Source: Peribolospora baueri (lineage: Eukaryota; Basidiomycota; Peribolosporomycetes; Peribolosporales; Peribolosporaceae). From it: a stretch of DNA of 64,000 nt. The stretch's first letter is position 1. Each line of letters opens with the position of its first letter. The notes under the pieces are model-generated. The model made no database searches, had not been told where the DNA came from, and saw only the letters and a program-made list of their open reading frames with translations. A program made the position numbers and the translations under genes. Positions 21,431-33,025 of this stretch are shown here, in pieces. Where the stretch lies: assembly GCA_029717555.1 (NCBI GenBank), contig JAMDHS010000023.1, positions 62,001 through 126,000 of the forward strand, written 5' to 3'.

Positions 21431-23932
21431 ATGGCCTGGATGGCAGCAACAGCTCAGTCGTTGAGCTTTGGCATGCATTATCCAGGTTTTGGCATGAAAG
21501 TCGACACCGACCAGTTCCACTCCCACCCGCCTAACGCTCAACCCTCCCATCCGCCTCCGCCATCTGTCGCCCTGCCTCCTCGTCTCACCGCGCGCGGTCG
21601 ACCTCGGAAGCTGTTTCGGTATCTTCAAGACGGCGGTGGTGGAACGGGAGGGGCGGGTCCCAGCTCGCAGGAGTGTGCCGGGTCTGCTGCTCTCAGCAAG
21701 CCAAGTTCAGCAAGCGTATGCGGTGAGGAGGCTGACGGTTATCGGCCCGACGCCGAAAGCGAACACCAGCCGTCATCGCCACGACAAGAACAACAGCGAC
21801 CTTCTCTCGACGAGGACGACCGCGAAGGCGAAGACTCTATCTCTTCCGCCGGTAATCCTGTGAGTAGTGGCGATGGAGGTGAAGACGGGCAGCCGACAGA
21901 CGTCGTCGGACGAAACGGACAAGGACAGGGGCGACCAGGCGAGGCGGTGACGCCTAGAAAGAGGCGGGCGTCCAAAGTGTCCAAGGCGTGCCTATTTTGC
22001 AAGCGCAGTCATATGACTTGCACCGTGCACAGGCCTTGTACAAGATGGTGAGCGGCCAGTTTAGAGGAGCGTAGCGACGACACTTTTTTTTTTTTTTTTT
22101 TTTTTTTCGATGAGAAGCGTTAGCTCTCTAACTGTCTTCGACTCGGTCAACCTCCGACTCTTTCCACACCTTCGTAGCGTGAAACGCGGGATTGCATACA
22201 TGTGCATGGACGCAGATCCTAACGTATCAAACAAGAGAAATCCAACGGCCACGACGTCAGCATCGCCAGGGATCGGCCAAGGCCCGACGCTGGGAGTATC
22301 TGCAGGCGCCGCGTCCGATCCTGGCCGTGGCGAACGAACATCAGGAGGAGTGGCCGGTTCAAGATTGCCGTCTACCAACGCGTCGCCCTTCCCGCCGACT
22401 CCGGCATGGCAGCCGGCGTCTGCGGCTGTGATAGACTCGCAGCTTCTCTCTTCCGTCCAGACGCCCGGCGGTAATGGCCATCCATCACCGTTCTCGTTCA
22501 GTCCAGACGTCACGTTGAACGACCTGATGCAGTGGCCTTCTAGCGGAGGCGTTTGGGATAGCATGAGTGCGAACGACGTCGGCGTCTCTGGTGGACAAAT
22601 ATTCGCTTTCTCCGACGGCCCTACTTTGGGCGTTGCTCCCAACCAGACCATTCCAAGTGGAGGACTGTCCGCGTCGGAGATGGCATCTGCGCCGAGCTTG
22701 TCCGTCTCTTCATCAAAGCCGACGGCATCGCAAGCCGTAGTCTCTGACGCAGTGCTCCTAGGAGGCCCCGCGATGGAGACCTCACCGGGCGGTTCGGATG
22801 GGGCTCCTCCACACGTGCAACGGCTGCGCGCCCTCGAAGCGATCGCCAGTGGCTCGAGTATTCGTGTAGGCACGGAGGGCATGAGCGGTGCAAACGGCCG
22901 AGGTGGGCGCTCGGCGGGCGCGGGGATGGACGTGGGAAGGAATGGGGGAGATGGGGAAGAGGAAGAGGAAGAGGACGAGAATGAGATGATGATTTCGGAC
23001 GTGAGGCCGTACAATTACACGTTCGGGTATGCTAAGATCTTGTGAGTGGTCGTGCGGTTGTGCCCACGAAGAGATATGTTTGGAGCTGAAACGTGGCCGA
23101 CTGCTTTTTTATTTTATTTTATTTTATTTTTTTTTTCCGTCGGCCATGTCAACTCCACCCTCAGACGATGGATCCGACTTCCGGAAGCCGGCTGGAACGC
23201 CGACTCGGTGGATCGGATCACGTCGGCGATCGACTACGTCCGTCCGCGATTCCGCGCCATCTCTCAAACCCTGTCGGACCTGCAGCTGGTGCGGCACGAG
23301 GAGCGGTTCTTGCGATTGCTGAGCCATTACAGAGATACGGTCGGAGAGAGCATCACGATGCCTTTGGTAGCCATTCGGAGGTGCGGGGAGATCTATTGTG
23401 CCAACTCGCACTTTGCGAGAATGTGCGGATTGGACGTGCCTTGGTTTGAGAAGGTAGGGCTGGCCGGCACCCGGTTTTCGGTGGGATGGGATGGTGACTG
23501 ACACTCCGCTTGACGAACATGGTATTAGGGCCGCCTGAGCCTGTATCAGGTGCTCAGTGATTCGCTGTCGGCGATGATTTTCGAGGTGAGCTGGAGCTGG
23601 GCTGGGCTCGCCGACTCGGTCGCGGCTGAACTGAACGTGGCACTGAGCTGCGTTTGTGCTTTCACTCGTGTCAGCGTTACATGGCGATCTTTAGGGACGG
23701 GGCGCCGAACCCGATCCGGTGCGTCGGCAACGTGGTGGTCAACCACGCCGTCTCGCCGTTCTCATCCATGGGCTGGACGTCAACGTCGTCGGAGGGAGCT
23801 CATGGGCAGGGGCAGGGTCAGGGTCACAGGGGCGTCGTCCGAGTGACGTGCGCGGTGAGCGTGGAGGTGATCGTGGATAAGCACGGGCTGCCGGTCATCA
23901 TGGTCGGCTCTTTCGTGCCGATCGAAGGATGA
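21431..23932 (+). CDS. ERT1: ERT1/AcuK-type Zn2Cys6 transcription factor with PAS domain
   Basis: A nuclear regulator of the Ert1/Rds2/AcuK group, which controls gluconeogenesis and the switch to non-fermentable carbon. Exons 21431-22047, 22178-23041, 23165-23453, 23529-23585 and 23675-23932 join to 694 residues. The zinc cluster is split by the first intron: KACLFCKRSHMTCTVHRPCT, then RCVKRGIAYMC after the splice, giving all six cysteines. The PAS-like C-terminal half includes ERFLRLLSHYRDTVGESITM, AIRRCGEIYCANSHFARMCG, GRLSLYQVLSDSLSAMIFE and CAVSVEVIVDKHGLPVIMVG, ending FVPIEG. Between them lies a long low-complexity linker. The N-terminal start is the first in-frame ATG and is less certain. 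ERT1-like proteins share this order of domains. Confidence 0.9.
22084..22107 (+). repeat. Poly-T run in the intron that splits the zinc cluster
   Basis: Twenty-four consecutive T residues inside the first intron of the ERT1-like gene. Confidence 0.9.
23105..23136 (+). repeat. ATTTT tandem repeat and T-run in second ERT1-like intron
   Basis: A run of ATTTT units followed by about ten T residues within the intron 23042-23164, upstream of the acceptor at 23163-23164. Confidence 0.85.
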
Positions 23933-24178
23933 TATTACGCTCCTCCTACTGCTCCTCCTCGGTCACCGGTGGACCGACATGGTTTCTCGTTTGTATTTGT
24001 ACGAATGGATGGATGCCGAAGCGAGGCATACGCTTTAATTTATCAGGGGCGCTTTGCCAGACTGACTGACGGGGACTCTGTTGGACAGAGAGTTAGCCGG
24101 CTTTCCTCCTCCATCCGTCCTTCCATTCCGCGCTCCGGTCCAGCGGCCGCGTCCTTCTCCTCTCTCGACTGGACGGGC

Positions 24179-24692
24179 TTACTTGGGCGTCTGCGGAACG
24201 GGGACAAGGAAGGAAGGAAGCGAGTCAGGAGGCAGGCAGGCAGGGAGGCAGGAAAACAAAAAGGAAAAAGGAAAAAAACCAACTCACAAGCCAGACCTGA
24301 TAGAAGGCCAGCTTAGGCTCGCCGGCCTTAAGGCTCTGAGCATCAAAGACCATCCTCCCGGCCCACTGAACGGCATGCTTGGAGGTACCGTCCTTGAGGT
24401 CGTAGTCAACTTCGCCGTGGAGCATGAGTTCGGAAGCAGCGTTGTCGAAGGGGTAGACGGCGCGCGGGGAATGTTTGCGAGCAGCGACGGCTTGCCACAT
24501 CTTGTGGCGCAGCGCCACGATCTCTTCCCTACCCTTGCGGCGGTCCGCGGCCATGACGATCTCGCCGGAGGGAAGGAAGTGGTCGGCGTAGAGCTCGTGG
24601 GCCGTGGGCGTGTCGGAGACGGTGTAGAAGGAGGAGAGGAAGGCGATGATTGGCTTTGGCACCGTTGCGGCGGGGCGCAGCGTGGTGGCCAT
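24179..24692 (-). CDS. Small NTF2/SnoaL-like fold protein A
   Basis: A 138-residue protein of the NTF2-like superfamily (SnoaL-like subgroup), which includes small enzymes and ligand-binding proteins; no substrate can be named. Exon 1 (24692-24288) encodes a conserved-looking core: ATVPKPIIAFLSSFYTVSDT, YADHFLPSGEIVMAADRRKG, REEIVALRHKMWQAVAARKH, ELMLHGEVDYDLKDGTSKHA and RMVFDAQSLKAGEPKLAFYQ. After a 97-bp intron a tiny second exon (24190-24179) adds Thr-Pro-Lys and the TAA stop. The predicted pattern of helices then a curved sheet matches the fold. It is convergent with the ERT1-like gene. Confidence 0.8.
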
Positions 24693-25424
24693 GGTGGGCG
24701 AGACAGGGGGGTGGGTCGGTCGTCGATCGATCGTCGTGGAGGGGGAGATGGACGTCGTGTCGTGTCGTGTGGTGTGCTAACGATGTATGTATGTATCTTC
24801 CCCCCGGCTGTCCGACTCGGATGGAGCGGACGATCGATCGGACGGGCCCGCGCATCGGGACGAACGGAGACCCGGTCGGGCGACGGTCGCGGAAAGGCGA
24901 CCGAGCGTTCCGACATTTTGGCCATCCTAGGGAGGTTAGTATACTAACCCTACTAACCCCATTCATCTATCCGTCCGTCCGTCCATCCTCTTCCGGATTC
25001 TGGGGGGGGATCGGACCCAAGCACATGTGTCTGTGTACTTTATGCGCCGGTGCGGAGGGAGACGACGGACACCTTCTTCTTCTTCTTCTTCAACTCGGAG
25101 CCTCGCCCGCGTTTGTCCTGCCGGGGCGTCGTGCAAAGGTCGGGAGAGCACATGACGTAATGACATCTTCCAGGGAAACGGGCAAGAAGACCGATCCCAG
25201 TCGGTCGGTTGGTCGGTCGGTCGTGTGTCGTGGTCATGGATGGGGCCGGCCACCGTCGCCGTCGCCGTCGCCGGCCTTGCCTCGCCTCGCCTCGCTTCAC
25301 GCTGCACGCGTTTTGTGGCCGGCGGCGGCGACTTGTTGAGCGTTCGCCTGAGCACGCGACGGTCCACGACGGTCTGGGCCTGTGCAGGAGGGCGAGGGCG
25401 AGAGAGGTGGACTTCTAATTTGAA

Positions 25425-25453
25425 CATGGACATGGATATGGACATGGTCATGG
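25425..25453 (+). repeat. CATGGA/CATGGT hexamer tandem repeat
   Basis: About five imperfect copies of a six-base unit (ATGGAC, ATGGAT, ATGGTC), in the upstream region of the arrestin-like gene. Confidence 0.8.
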
Positions 25454-25744
25454 TCGTAATAAAAGATCATAATAGGGTATGAACATGAACATGAACTTGG
25501 ATGAAAATGAACTTGGACGATTCGCGGCACAGATCGCAGATGCACGCGAATTCCACTCCGGTCCGTTGGCCGTGCCGCGGTCTGACTGTGTAAGCGACAC
25601 GGCTTTCGTCCCTCTTCGGTCATCGTCGTCAATCGTCAATCAAGCTAGGCACAAGGCACTTTCTATATCCAGCGCGCCGGCGGGAGGATCTAGGCACAGA
25701 AGGAGGAGACCAGGGCAGAGAGGAGCCAAGCGGAGAAAAGCAAT

Positions 25745-25765
25745 CAAGCAAGCAAGCAAGCAAGC
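25745..25765 (+). repeat. AAGC tetranucleotide repeat
   Basis: Five tandem AAGC units about 300 bp before the arrestin-like start codon. Confidence 0.85.
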
Positions 25766-26065
25766 CCGGACGATCAGGCAAGTCGCGCCCGTTTTGGTCG
25801 CCGATCGCCGTCAGCCTTCCCGTCTCGTACAAAAAGGACAACCGACCAACCGACGGCTCGACATTCGTCCTCCACCTCGCTCCCCCTCTTCATGGCCCTC
25901 GCCGTCTTGCGCACGGCCGCGACGGTCGTCGGCCTCGACGTCACCTCCTCTTCCCCTCCCCACCCTTGAGCCTCCTCTCTTGCTTGCCTCTCTTGCCTCT
26001 TGCCTCTTGCCTCTCTTCTGCCCCTCGCCTCCCATCCTGCCCCGCTCGGTGCTCCGTTGCCCGCC

Positions 26066-28972
26066 ATGTTCTCTACTCTCCTCCAGCCAACCTCGGTCCG
26101 CCTCTATCTCCTCAACGACGTCATCTTCGTCCACCCCCCAGACCGCCCCGACGACACCCACGACGACCAGACCCTCCGCGGCGTCGTCGAGATCAAGGTC
26201 CCCAGCCCTCGCCGCATCGCCGCCGTCCGCGTTCACCTCGAGGGCGTACAGACGCTCGCCTTCCCAGAGGCCGGCGGCACACTCCGATGGGAAGACAAGG
26301 TGATATTGCACAAGGTCGTCGAGATCGGTTGTCCATCTCCGGCTTCTCCTTCCACGTCCTCTTCACCCGCATCCACCCTCTCCGCCACGTCCTCTTCACC
26401 CGTATACACCCTCTCCGCCACCCCCGCCTCTTCCTCCCCCAGGCCTCCAGCAACCGTCGACTCGCTCCAATCGATCGCCCACCCTCCCTCCGTCGTCGAT
26501 GATGATCCACCCCCTCCACCCAGCACCGCCCCCGACCAGCCTCTCGGCGCTCTTCCTATCCGCGGACCCAGGCGCACGTCCACCTCGCCCGTCGACGAGT
26601 TGGCCAACGCCGTATTTTCGTCTCTGAGCGTCGGCACGGGCAGAGACGACAAGAAGGGCAAGAAAAAGGAGAAGGAGACCGACTCAAAGGAGGCCGTCGC
26701 AGCCAAAAAGGTGGACAAGGGAGGACTGGATTTAGACAAGGGCATCCATGGGTGAGACCGCAGCGCAGGCTTCCCTTTCCTTTCCGTCCCCACTCGTCGC
26801 TAACCGCCGCGCCACTCTTTCATCCATCCCCTCCCAGCTTCGAATTCACTTTCATCATTCCCTCCACCATCGCCGCCTACGAGCGCAGCCGGTACGGTCG
26901 AATCCAGTATTTCGTCTGGGCCACCGCTCACGGCGCCGGTCGGGCGCGCTCGAGCGTAGAAACCCGGAGACACGAGGCCTTCTTCATCCCCAACCCCGGT
27001 CCGGAGGGTGGCCCTCTCCCTCTCGAAGTGTCCCAGACCGGCTTCAACCCTTCCCTCGGCGCTTTCGACCTCCGCATGCTCGCCTCCTCCATCACCGTCG
27101 GCGGCACCTTTCTCTTCGGCTGGCGTCTCCCCTCTCCCTCCCCGCCGCTCGTCGTCTGGTGCGTCCGGCTGAGCTTGGAAGAGGCGGTCGACGTGTGGAG
27201 CGAGGAACGCAAAGCCTGGGTCACCATGCCGCCCCACAGGACTAGGCTTTGGGAGCGCGGCCGCGTGCCGGGCGAAGGACCGAGGGAGACGGACAAGGAG
27301 AAGGAGAAGAGGATGAAGAAGGAAAAGGAAGACGAGGAACGAAAGCGACGGCCGGGAAGGGCGTCGGCCCCCCTGCCGTTCTCCGTCGCCGCCTCGCGCC
27401 TCGGAGGACCTGTCCCTCCAGCCCCCGCGTCGTCCACTTCGGCGGCGGCGGCGGCTGCTTCTTCTCGCCCTAGATCACCCGCCTCTCCCACCGACATCGT
27501 CGTCTCCCCCTCCTCGCCTAGATCCTCTACTACAGCGTCCCCCATCGCGTCCTCGTCATCAAGCGCCAAGCCAACGCCGTCTTCCAAACGCGCCGCCGAC
27601 CGAGTCTCCGCCCCTTCCCAACCCCGCCCGACCCCGCTGCGCGCACCAGGACAAGTCTCTTCAGACGGCTCCTGGTCCGTCCGCGGCCTCGTCCGTCTCC
27701 CGGATCACGACAATATGCGGCCTGGCACGCCGGAATGTACGCGGACGGATATTCGAGTCAGACATACCCTCGTCGTAGAGGTGTTTCATGAGCGAGGTGG
27801 GGCGGAGGAGGAGGAGGGAGTGGTGAACGGAGGGGACAGAAGCGGAGGGATCAAGGTGTTCACGCTCAGGAAGGCGGCGCTCATCCCAAGCGTGAGTGCA
27901 TCGGAGTGAGGCTGCCTCTGCAAGGGAACGAAGGGTACGATACTGACCATCTCCCACCACCGCCTCGGCCTATCCGTGCTATATCCATCCCATCCCACAG
28001 TGCTGCTGCACCCTCGAAACCCTCCACCTCCCCGCCTATTCCCCTTCCCCTTTCCCGTCCCCTTCGGACGGCAAAGCTCCCACCTCCTACTCCGGCTTTT
28101 CCCCACATCAAGTCTACTTCCCCACCGGCCCTCCGCCTCCTCCTTTTGATTTGGCACAGCCGCCGCAAGGCAAAGCGGTGGAACCGAAAGCGGGGGCGGG
28201 GCCGGGTAAGCGATCGTCTCGAGACGGGTTGTCGTCGTCGTCGAGCGGCCCGACCGCATCCAAATCCACGACCAACCCCGCACCGCTCCCATCCCTCCCT
28301 TCTCTTCTCACTTCGGCCCGCATCTCCCCCGCCACCGCCGCCCCCACATCCACCTCGTCCGTCCACCGCGACCACCACCCGAACGCGCCCCGGTCTCTGC
28401 CTCCCAACACGCCCTGGGCGGACACGACGGGATATTTTTTCGGTTCCCACGCACGCGCCCGCTATTCGTCCTCGCATTCCAGGTCGGGCTCGAACTCGCG
28501 TTCCGTGTCGACGCCCGGCTCGGCGTCGGCGGGAGGCTCGTCTGCACCTTCGTCCCCGGCTGCCGGCGTCGCGGCGGACGGCGGCAGCGGCGGCGGCGGC
28601 AGTAGTACCCCTACGACCGGCGGCACCACCGCCGCCGAGGGACACGCTCGACGGGAGAGCCCTGCGCACGCGCACTGCATGTGCGGAATGAGTGCGCGCA
28701 GGGTGGGGGAGAAGGAGCGGGAGCTGATCGGCAGGAGTTGGTTGGGCGATCATCTGGACTGGGCCAACGAGGAGGCCCTCGAATGGGCTCCTTGCGGCGG
28801 CGGGGGGGGCGGGGGGAAGTCGTCGATTTGGGAGAGCGATTTGGATTTTGATTGGGAGGCGGAGTGGGGCCACAGGGAGAGGAGGACGGCGAGGGAGGTT
28901 GCGGAGAGCGAGGCGGCCGTCGAGGGGAGGAAGGTTGGCGAGGTGGCCGTCGGGACGAGGGTTGGACGGTGA
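26066..28972 (+). CDS. Alpha-arrestin-like protein
   Basis: A cytosolic adaptor of the arrestin-fold family; fungal members recruit ubiquitin ligase to membrane transporters for endocytosis. Exons 26066-26751, 26838-27891 and 28001-28972 join to 903 residues. The N-terminal arrestin lobe starts FSTLLQPTSVRLYLLNDVIF and includes RRIAAVRVHLEGVQTLAF; after a Ser/Pro/Lys-rich insertion it resumes at GFEFTFIIPSTIAAYERSRY and IQYFVWATAHGAG. The C-terminal lobe includes WSVRGLVRLPDHDNMRPGTP, RVRHTLVVEVFHERG and VFTLRKAALIPS. The tail holds YSGFSPHQVYFPTGPPPPPF and a CMCGMSARRVGEKERELIGR motif. I see no clear PPxY motif. Large disordered insertions make it longer than most relatives. Confidence 0.8.
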
Positions 28973-29350
28973 CCTGCGCCACCGCACCGCTATCGAAGAG
29001 GCGACGCCCTCTTCTTATCTTTGGATTTGGGGCGGATACCGGACGTTTGTTCCCCGTGTCATGTCAATGCGCTATGCTACTTCTTTTCGGAAATTGGGAT
29101 CTCCGTCGGAATGCATTTGTCTATCTATCCATCTATCTATCTGAACGGCTCGCCGTCCGCCTCGGGGTACGTCCCGGGGAACCGTCGGACTTGGGGGACG
29201 GTTGAGTGGGGCCCGTGCGCGGAACGAAATGTTGCTGCGGCAACAACGCTTGGTCAGCGTCCGAGCCACGTAGCATAAGTAGAAGAAAGCCCCTCCCCCC
29301 ACAAAGGTACGAAGGTGCACCAAAGCTAAAGAGCGCCGCCGTCGCTCGTC
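28973..29350. other. Intergenic, with CTAT tetranucleotide repeat
   Basis: This is the 3' flank of the arrestin-like gene and the promoter of the next gene. A CTAT/CCAT repeat runs from about 29119 to 29143. No gene is seen. Confidence 0.5.
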
Positions 29351-29899
29351 ATGTCATACCTCGCCAGCTCGCCGTCGCCCAACAATAACGCCAACGCCGA
29401 CGCCGGAACGGGCACGGGCACCACACGCCGACGAGGCAACCGGTCTCGTCGCAGCCCTCCAAAGCCGTCCTCCTCCTCGCCCAACAACAAGGCCTCCGCG
29501 ACGACCCGCCTCCTAGGCCACACGACCCGCCTCCAGCGCCTGCTCTTGCTCCTCGCCTTCACGACGCTCCTCCTCGTCGGCCTCTATGCCTTCCGGTTGA
29601 GAAACAAGGTGCTGGCGGGAGTCGAACGGAGGGGGCCTGGCGTGAAAGGAGGAGGAGGAGGAGGGGAAGCCGTCGTCGGCGAGGATTCCAAGCTCGGTCG
29701 CCCCGCCGCTCGGGTTCGGCTGGCCCACGACGAGAAGAAGGAAGAAGAAGAGGAGGAGGAGGAGGAGACGGTGGAGCAGAAGAGGGCAAAGTTGGATAAC
29801 TTTCTGAAGGAGATGGACGTCGATCAGTTGAGGGCATTGTTCGATGCTGCTCTCAGAGACGGGAACGGCCGAGGGGGCGGGGGAGGAGGGCAGGAATGA
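29351..29899 (+). CDS. Unrecognised small single-span membrane protein
   Basis: One uninterrupted frame of 182 residues. The first 50 residues are Ser/Asn/Arg-rich, then RLQRLLLLLAFTTLLLVGLY (about 58-77) forms a single membrane span. After it come a Gly run, an acidic run of about ten Glu residues and a C-terminal segment KRAKLDNFLKEMDVDQLRAL that could form an amphipathic helix. There is no cleavable signal; the span would act as an anchor. I do not recognise a family. The strong GC bias at third positions and the well-formed membrane span support a real gene, but homologues would be needed to be sure. Confidence 0.6.
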   Translation: MSYLASSPSPNNNANADAGTGTGTTRRRGNRSRRSPPKPSSSSPNNKASATTRLLGHTTRLQRLLLLLAFTTLLLVGLYAFRLRNKVLAGVERRGPGVKGGGGGGEAVVGEDSKLGRPAARVRLAHDEKKEEEEEEEEETVEQKRAKLDNFLKEMDVDQLRALFDAALRDGNGRGGGGGGQE

Positions 29900-30244
29900 A
29901 TTTCGCGGGGGAGGGCAGGACCGATGGAGTAGTGCACCGAGTCGACATGATCACATGGGCAAGAAAAGAAACGATATGGTGAGCGGGAGAGCGGGCGCGT
30001 CTCGGTTGCAATGCGTTGATTCAATGACCTCTCTCTTCACACCCTTTCCATACAGCCTCCTCTAGAGCCGCCTCCACCACATGTAGCGCACATCCAGTAC
30101 ACGGTAGCTCAAGGTACCGAAACTGTGTCACCTAACAGCGTGCCGGTGTATCTAGCGAGCCTAGCCTCCACACACATCCCGCCCCACCGGGCCCCTGTGC
30201 CTTGATAAAGGAGGACGAGCGAGCCCGGAGAACAAGTCCAATCA
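29900..30244. other. Convergent 3' region, no gene seen
   Basis: About 345 bp between the membrane-protein stop and the eIF2A stop. Nothing recognisable is present. Confidence 0.5.
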
Positions 30245-33025
30245 TCATTTGTTGCCCAACGAGTCAATCTCCTTGCGGATCTGAGCCTCCGCCTTGATCT
30301 TCTCTAGCTGGGTGAGCTGTGGGCACGCACAAACGAAGAGTATGAGAGTCAGTCCAGCTGTCGAAACGACAGACACTAAATCCAGCTGTGAACGCCACAA
30401 CCGTGTCCTGGCTGGCAACCCACTTCGAGCTTCTCTCCCTTCTTCTGCTTCTCCTTGAGCTCCTCGATCGCCTTGATCTTCTTGTTCAAGTTCCTCAGTC
30501 TCTTGTCCACCGGCGTAGCTTCCGCAGCCTCTGCGCCAGAAGCCTGAGCGGTAGCTTGCGATGCAGTAGCGCCCGCCGGACTGGCTTGCGCGGGAGACGC
30601 TTGACCGTTGGCCGCGCCGTCACCCTTCTTCGCCCCGCCGGCGCCGCCTTTCTTCTTGCCTTTCGCGCCTCGGTCTTCTCCTCGCGCGCCAGGCCTTCCA
30701 GCAGCACCCCCAGGCGGCGGCGCTCCAGGCACTCGACGGGGGCTCGCCGCCGCACCCGGAACGTACTTCCCATTCTGCTGAGACGCCGGACCAGGGCGAG
30801 TGGGGGTGGAAGTGCCGGAGCCGGCTTCGTCTTCGCGCTTGAAAATAGAAGGGGTCGAGCTGCCTCGCGCTCCAGGGGGGCGATACACGCCAGCCGGCTT
30901 GGGCGCCGGACTCTTCGTGGCCAGGAAGAGAGCTACCGTTGGCGAGGGTTGGGGTGCCGAGGGGAGCGCGCCCTTCGGCAAGGTAAATTGCTCCTCGTTG
31001 TTCGTCGGCCTCCATGATGCCTGTGAAGAAAAGGGTCGAAAGCAATATCAGCAACGGGCGGCCGGCGACAAGGGGGGCGAGAATGCTTGTCCCGTACCTG
31101 ATACAGCTCCTCGATCACTTCGACATGCATCAGCGCCCCGTTCCAATACCAGATCTTGACGCCGTTATCGACCCTCAACCTTGGACTGAGCGTGGCTGTG
31201 AGCAAGAATTTCCCGTTGGGGCTCCACTCGCACACGGAAGAGTTGCTCGCCTCCCAGCTCGCCACCTTGCCCTTCTCCAAGTTCTCTCGGTCCCACACGT
31301 CCACCGTGCCGTTCAGGTTTCCAAAGCCGGCCACGCAGATCAGTCGGCCCTGAGGGTTGAATGAGACAAAGTTGCGAGGAAGCGTCCCGAGGTCGGCGAT
31401 CACTTTGACGCGCTGGTTGAAAAGCACTGTTTTGGAGGGCATGTCTGCGCGAATGTTCCAAGTACCAATCCGGTCAGCCTAGCACGATAACTGTATCGGT
31501 TTAGAACTGGATTATTCACATCCGTAGGAGATGACGAACTCCGTGTTCGTCGGGGACCAATCGAAGTCGTGAATCGGCCCCTCTTTGTCTGTAGGAACGG
31601 TAACCGTTGTGCAATCAAGTGTGTCAGTCCGCGAATCCTGGGCCTAACAAACCGACCTTCTCGTGCTCACCCAGCATGACTCTGCAGTCGAAATCGCCCC
31701 TCCTGGTCATGAAATACAAATTGGTCTCCCCATAATAGCTCTTGTTGCTCTTGTCCACGTCCGTGGTGGCGAGGCAGAGCAGAGCTTGGCCACGCTTGTG
31801 CCACTTCATCTGGATCTTGTCCGCTTTGAAGAAAGTCTTTTGGGAGAGAGGGACTGGCGGCGTTGTGGGCGACGGGATGAGGGACGCAAGGTCGTAGATT
31901 TTCACTGATGCTGGCGCGCCCTATTTCGATTCGCATAGAACAGGCCCACCAAATCACCGTTAGATAGGGTTATAGCAACGAGAGGTAAAGACTACGCACC
32001 TTCTTCTCGCCCGCAAACACAGCCACAGCCGGATCTACTCCGGGGCTGAGGGCGAAGCTGGTGATTCCACTCTCGAGCTTCAGCCTACCCACGACTCCCT
32101 TTTCTCGGAACGATCTAGGATCGTACACCTGAATCTCTGAGGACACCATTCGGAGGGCATATTTGTCATCCGCCGTGAATTGGAATTGCCTGGTGTCGAA
32201 AAAGGAAGACAGCCGCCACTCTTGAGCATTGATACGCGCCATACCTCCAAAGGTACTGCCGGACAACATAGCCAATTGTCGAAGATCATCTAACCCGTAC
32301 TCACCATCCCTCCAGGCTCCGCCTCTCGTAGCTAGCCAACTCCTCTCCTGTTTGCGTGTCCCAGATCTTGAGGTTACGAGACATGCTCCCGTCCTCTAGC
32401 TTGACGGGTCGCTCCCAAGTGCTGAGGAAGTTGTCTCGAGGGGAGAACTGCAGGTCGGCGACGTTGGTGACGGGGAGATCGCGTACGACTGAGCAAGAGG
32501 TTGTTGTCGTCGCCGTGTCAAGGATACGAACGCTGACGATGGTGGAGAGTTGAGGAGAGCGAGGCATTTTCAGCAAGGGAAGGAAGGGGCACAAAGGCAG
32601 CGCACGAGCTTGCCCACGACGAGAACAGGAAGAGCCAAGACGCGCACTCACCTCCCAGCAAAAGCACATGCAAGCATACGGCCGTCAGGGGAGTAAGTAT
32701 AGGTGCGGATCACACCCTCTGGCTTGTCGAACCCGTCCAGGGGCGCGTACGTGGGATCCCCCGAGACGATGCCGATCGAATTTTGAGAGCGGTCTGCAGT
32801 CCAGTCGGTTCGTCAACGAGGCAGGATTGGTTGGCCAGTCCGAAAAAACATGTCGACAAGGAAAAGGGCATAGCGATGTTCGCCATCAGCTATTCGTCGC
32901 CAGAGTCGGCCGGAGAGCGCGTTCGCAGTTACGAGCGGACAAGACATGTGGCGCCACCTACAGGCATACTGCAAAGCAGAAGCAGGCCGGGCAGCCTGAG
33001 CTTGGACTTTTGGCGAGTCGGACAT
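30245..33025 (-). CDS. EIF2A: eIF2A, translation initiation factor 2A (beta-propeller)
   Basis: A WD-type beta-propeller factor that can deliver initiator tRNA in non-canonical initiation. The start (33025, MSDSPKVQAQAARPASALQY) is joined across the first intron (donor GTAGGT after 32962, acceptor before 32793) to YRSQNSIGIVSGDPTYAPLD and YTYSPDGRMLACAFAG. Later exons give LPVTNVADLQFSPRDNFLST followed by WERPVKLEDGS, the most conserved eIF2A motif, then FQFTADDKYALRMVSSEIQV, MKWHKRGQALLCLATTDVDK, NFVSFNPQGRLICVAGFGNL and CEWSPNGKFLLTATLSPRLR. The C-terminal third is Pro/Gly/Ala-rich with a Lys-rich coiled region (LNKKIKAIEELKEKQKKGEK) and ends RKEIDSLGNK. Roughly ten exons are needed. It is head to head with MEF1. 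Confidence 0.92.

Larger units (their letters stand above)
24693..26065. promoter_or_regulatory. 1.37-kb microsatellite-rich divergent upstream region
   Basis: This lies between the NTF2-like gene A (minus) and the arrestin-like gene (plus). It contains many different short tandem repeats: ATGT units near 24783-24796, CCGT/CCAT units near 24970-24990, CTT units near 25072-25090, GGTC units near 25201-25222, GTCGCC units near 25254-25273, ATGGAC-like units at 25425-25453 and AAGC units at 25745-25765. Open frames here are low complexity and not convincing. It likely holds both promoters and perhaps a long 5' UTR. Confidence 0.55.

Noticed and set aside
22084-22107. Poly-T run as a retroposed poly-A tail (reverse strand)
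   Set aside because: It sits inside a well-supported intron, with no flanking duplication and no adjacent retrogene sequence.
25479-26303. 274-codon plus-strand frame upstream of and overlapping the arrestin-like start
   Set aside because: It is made of simple-sequence and Pro/Ser/Thr runs and overlaps the real start in another frame.
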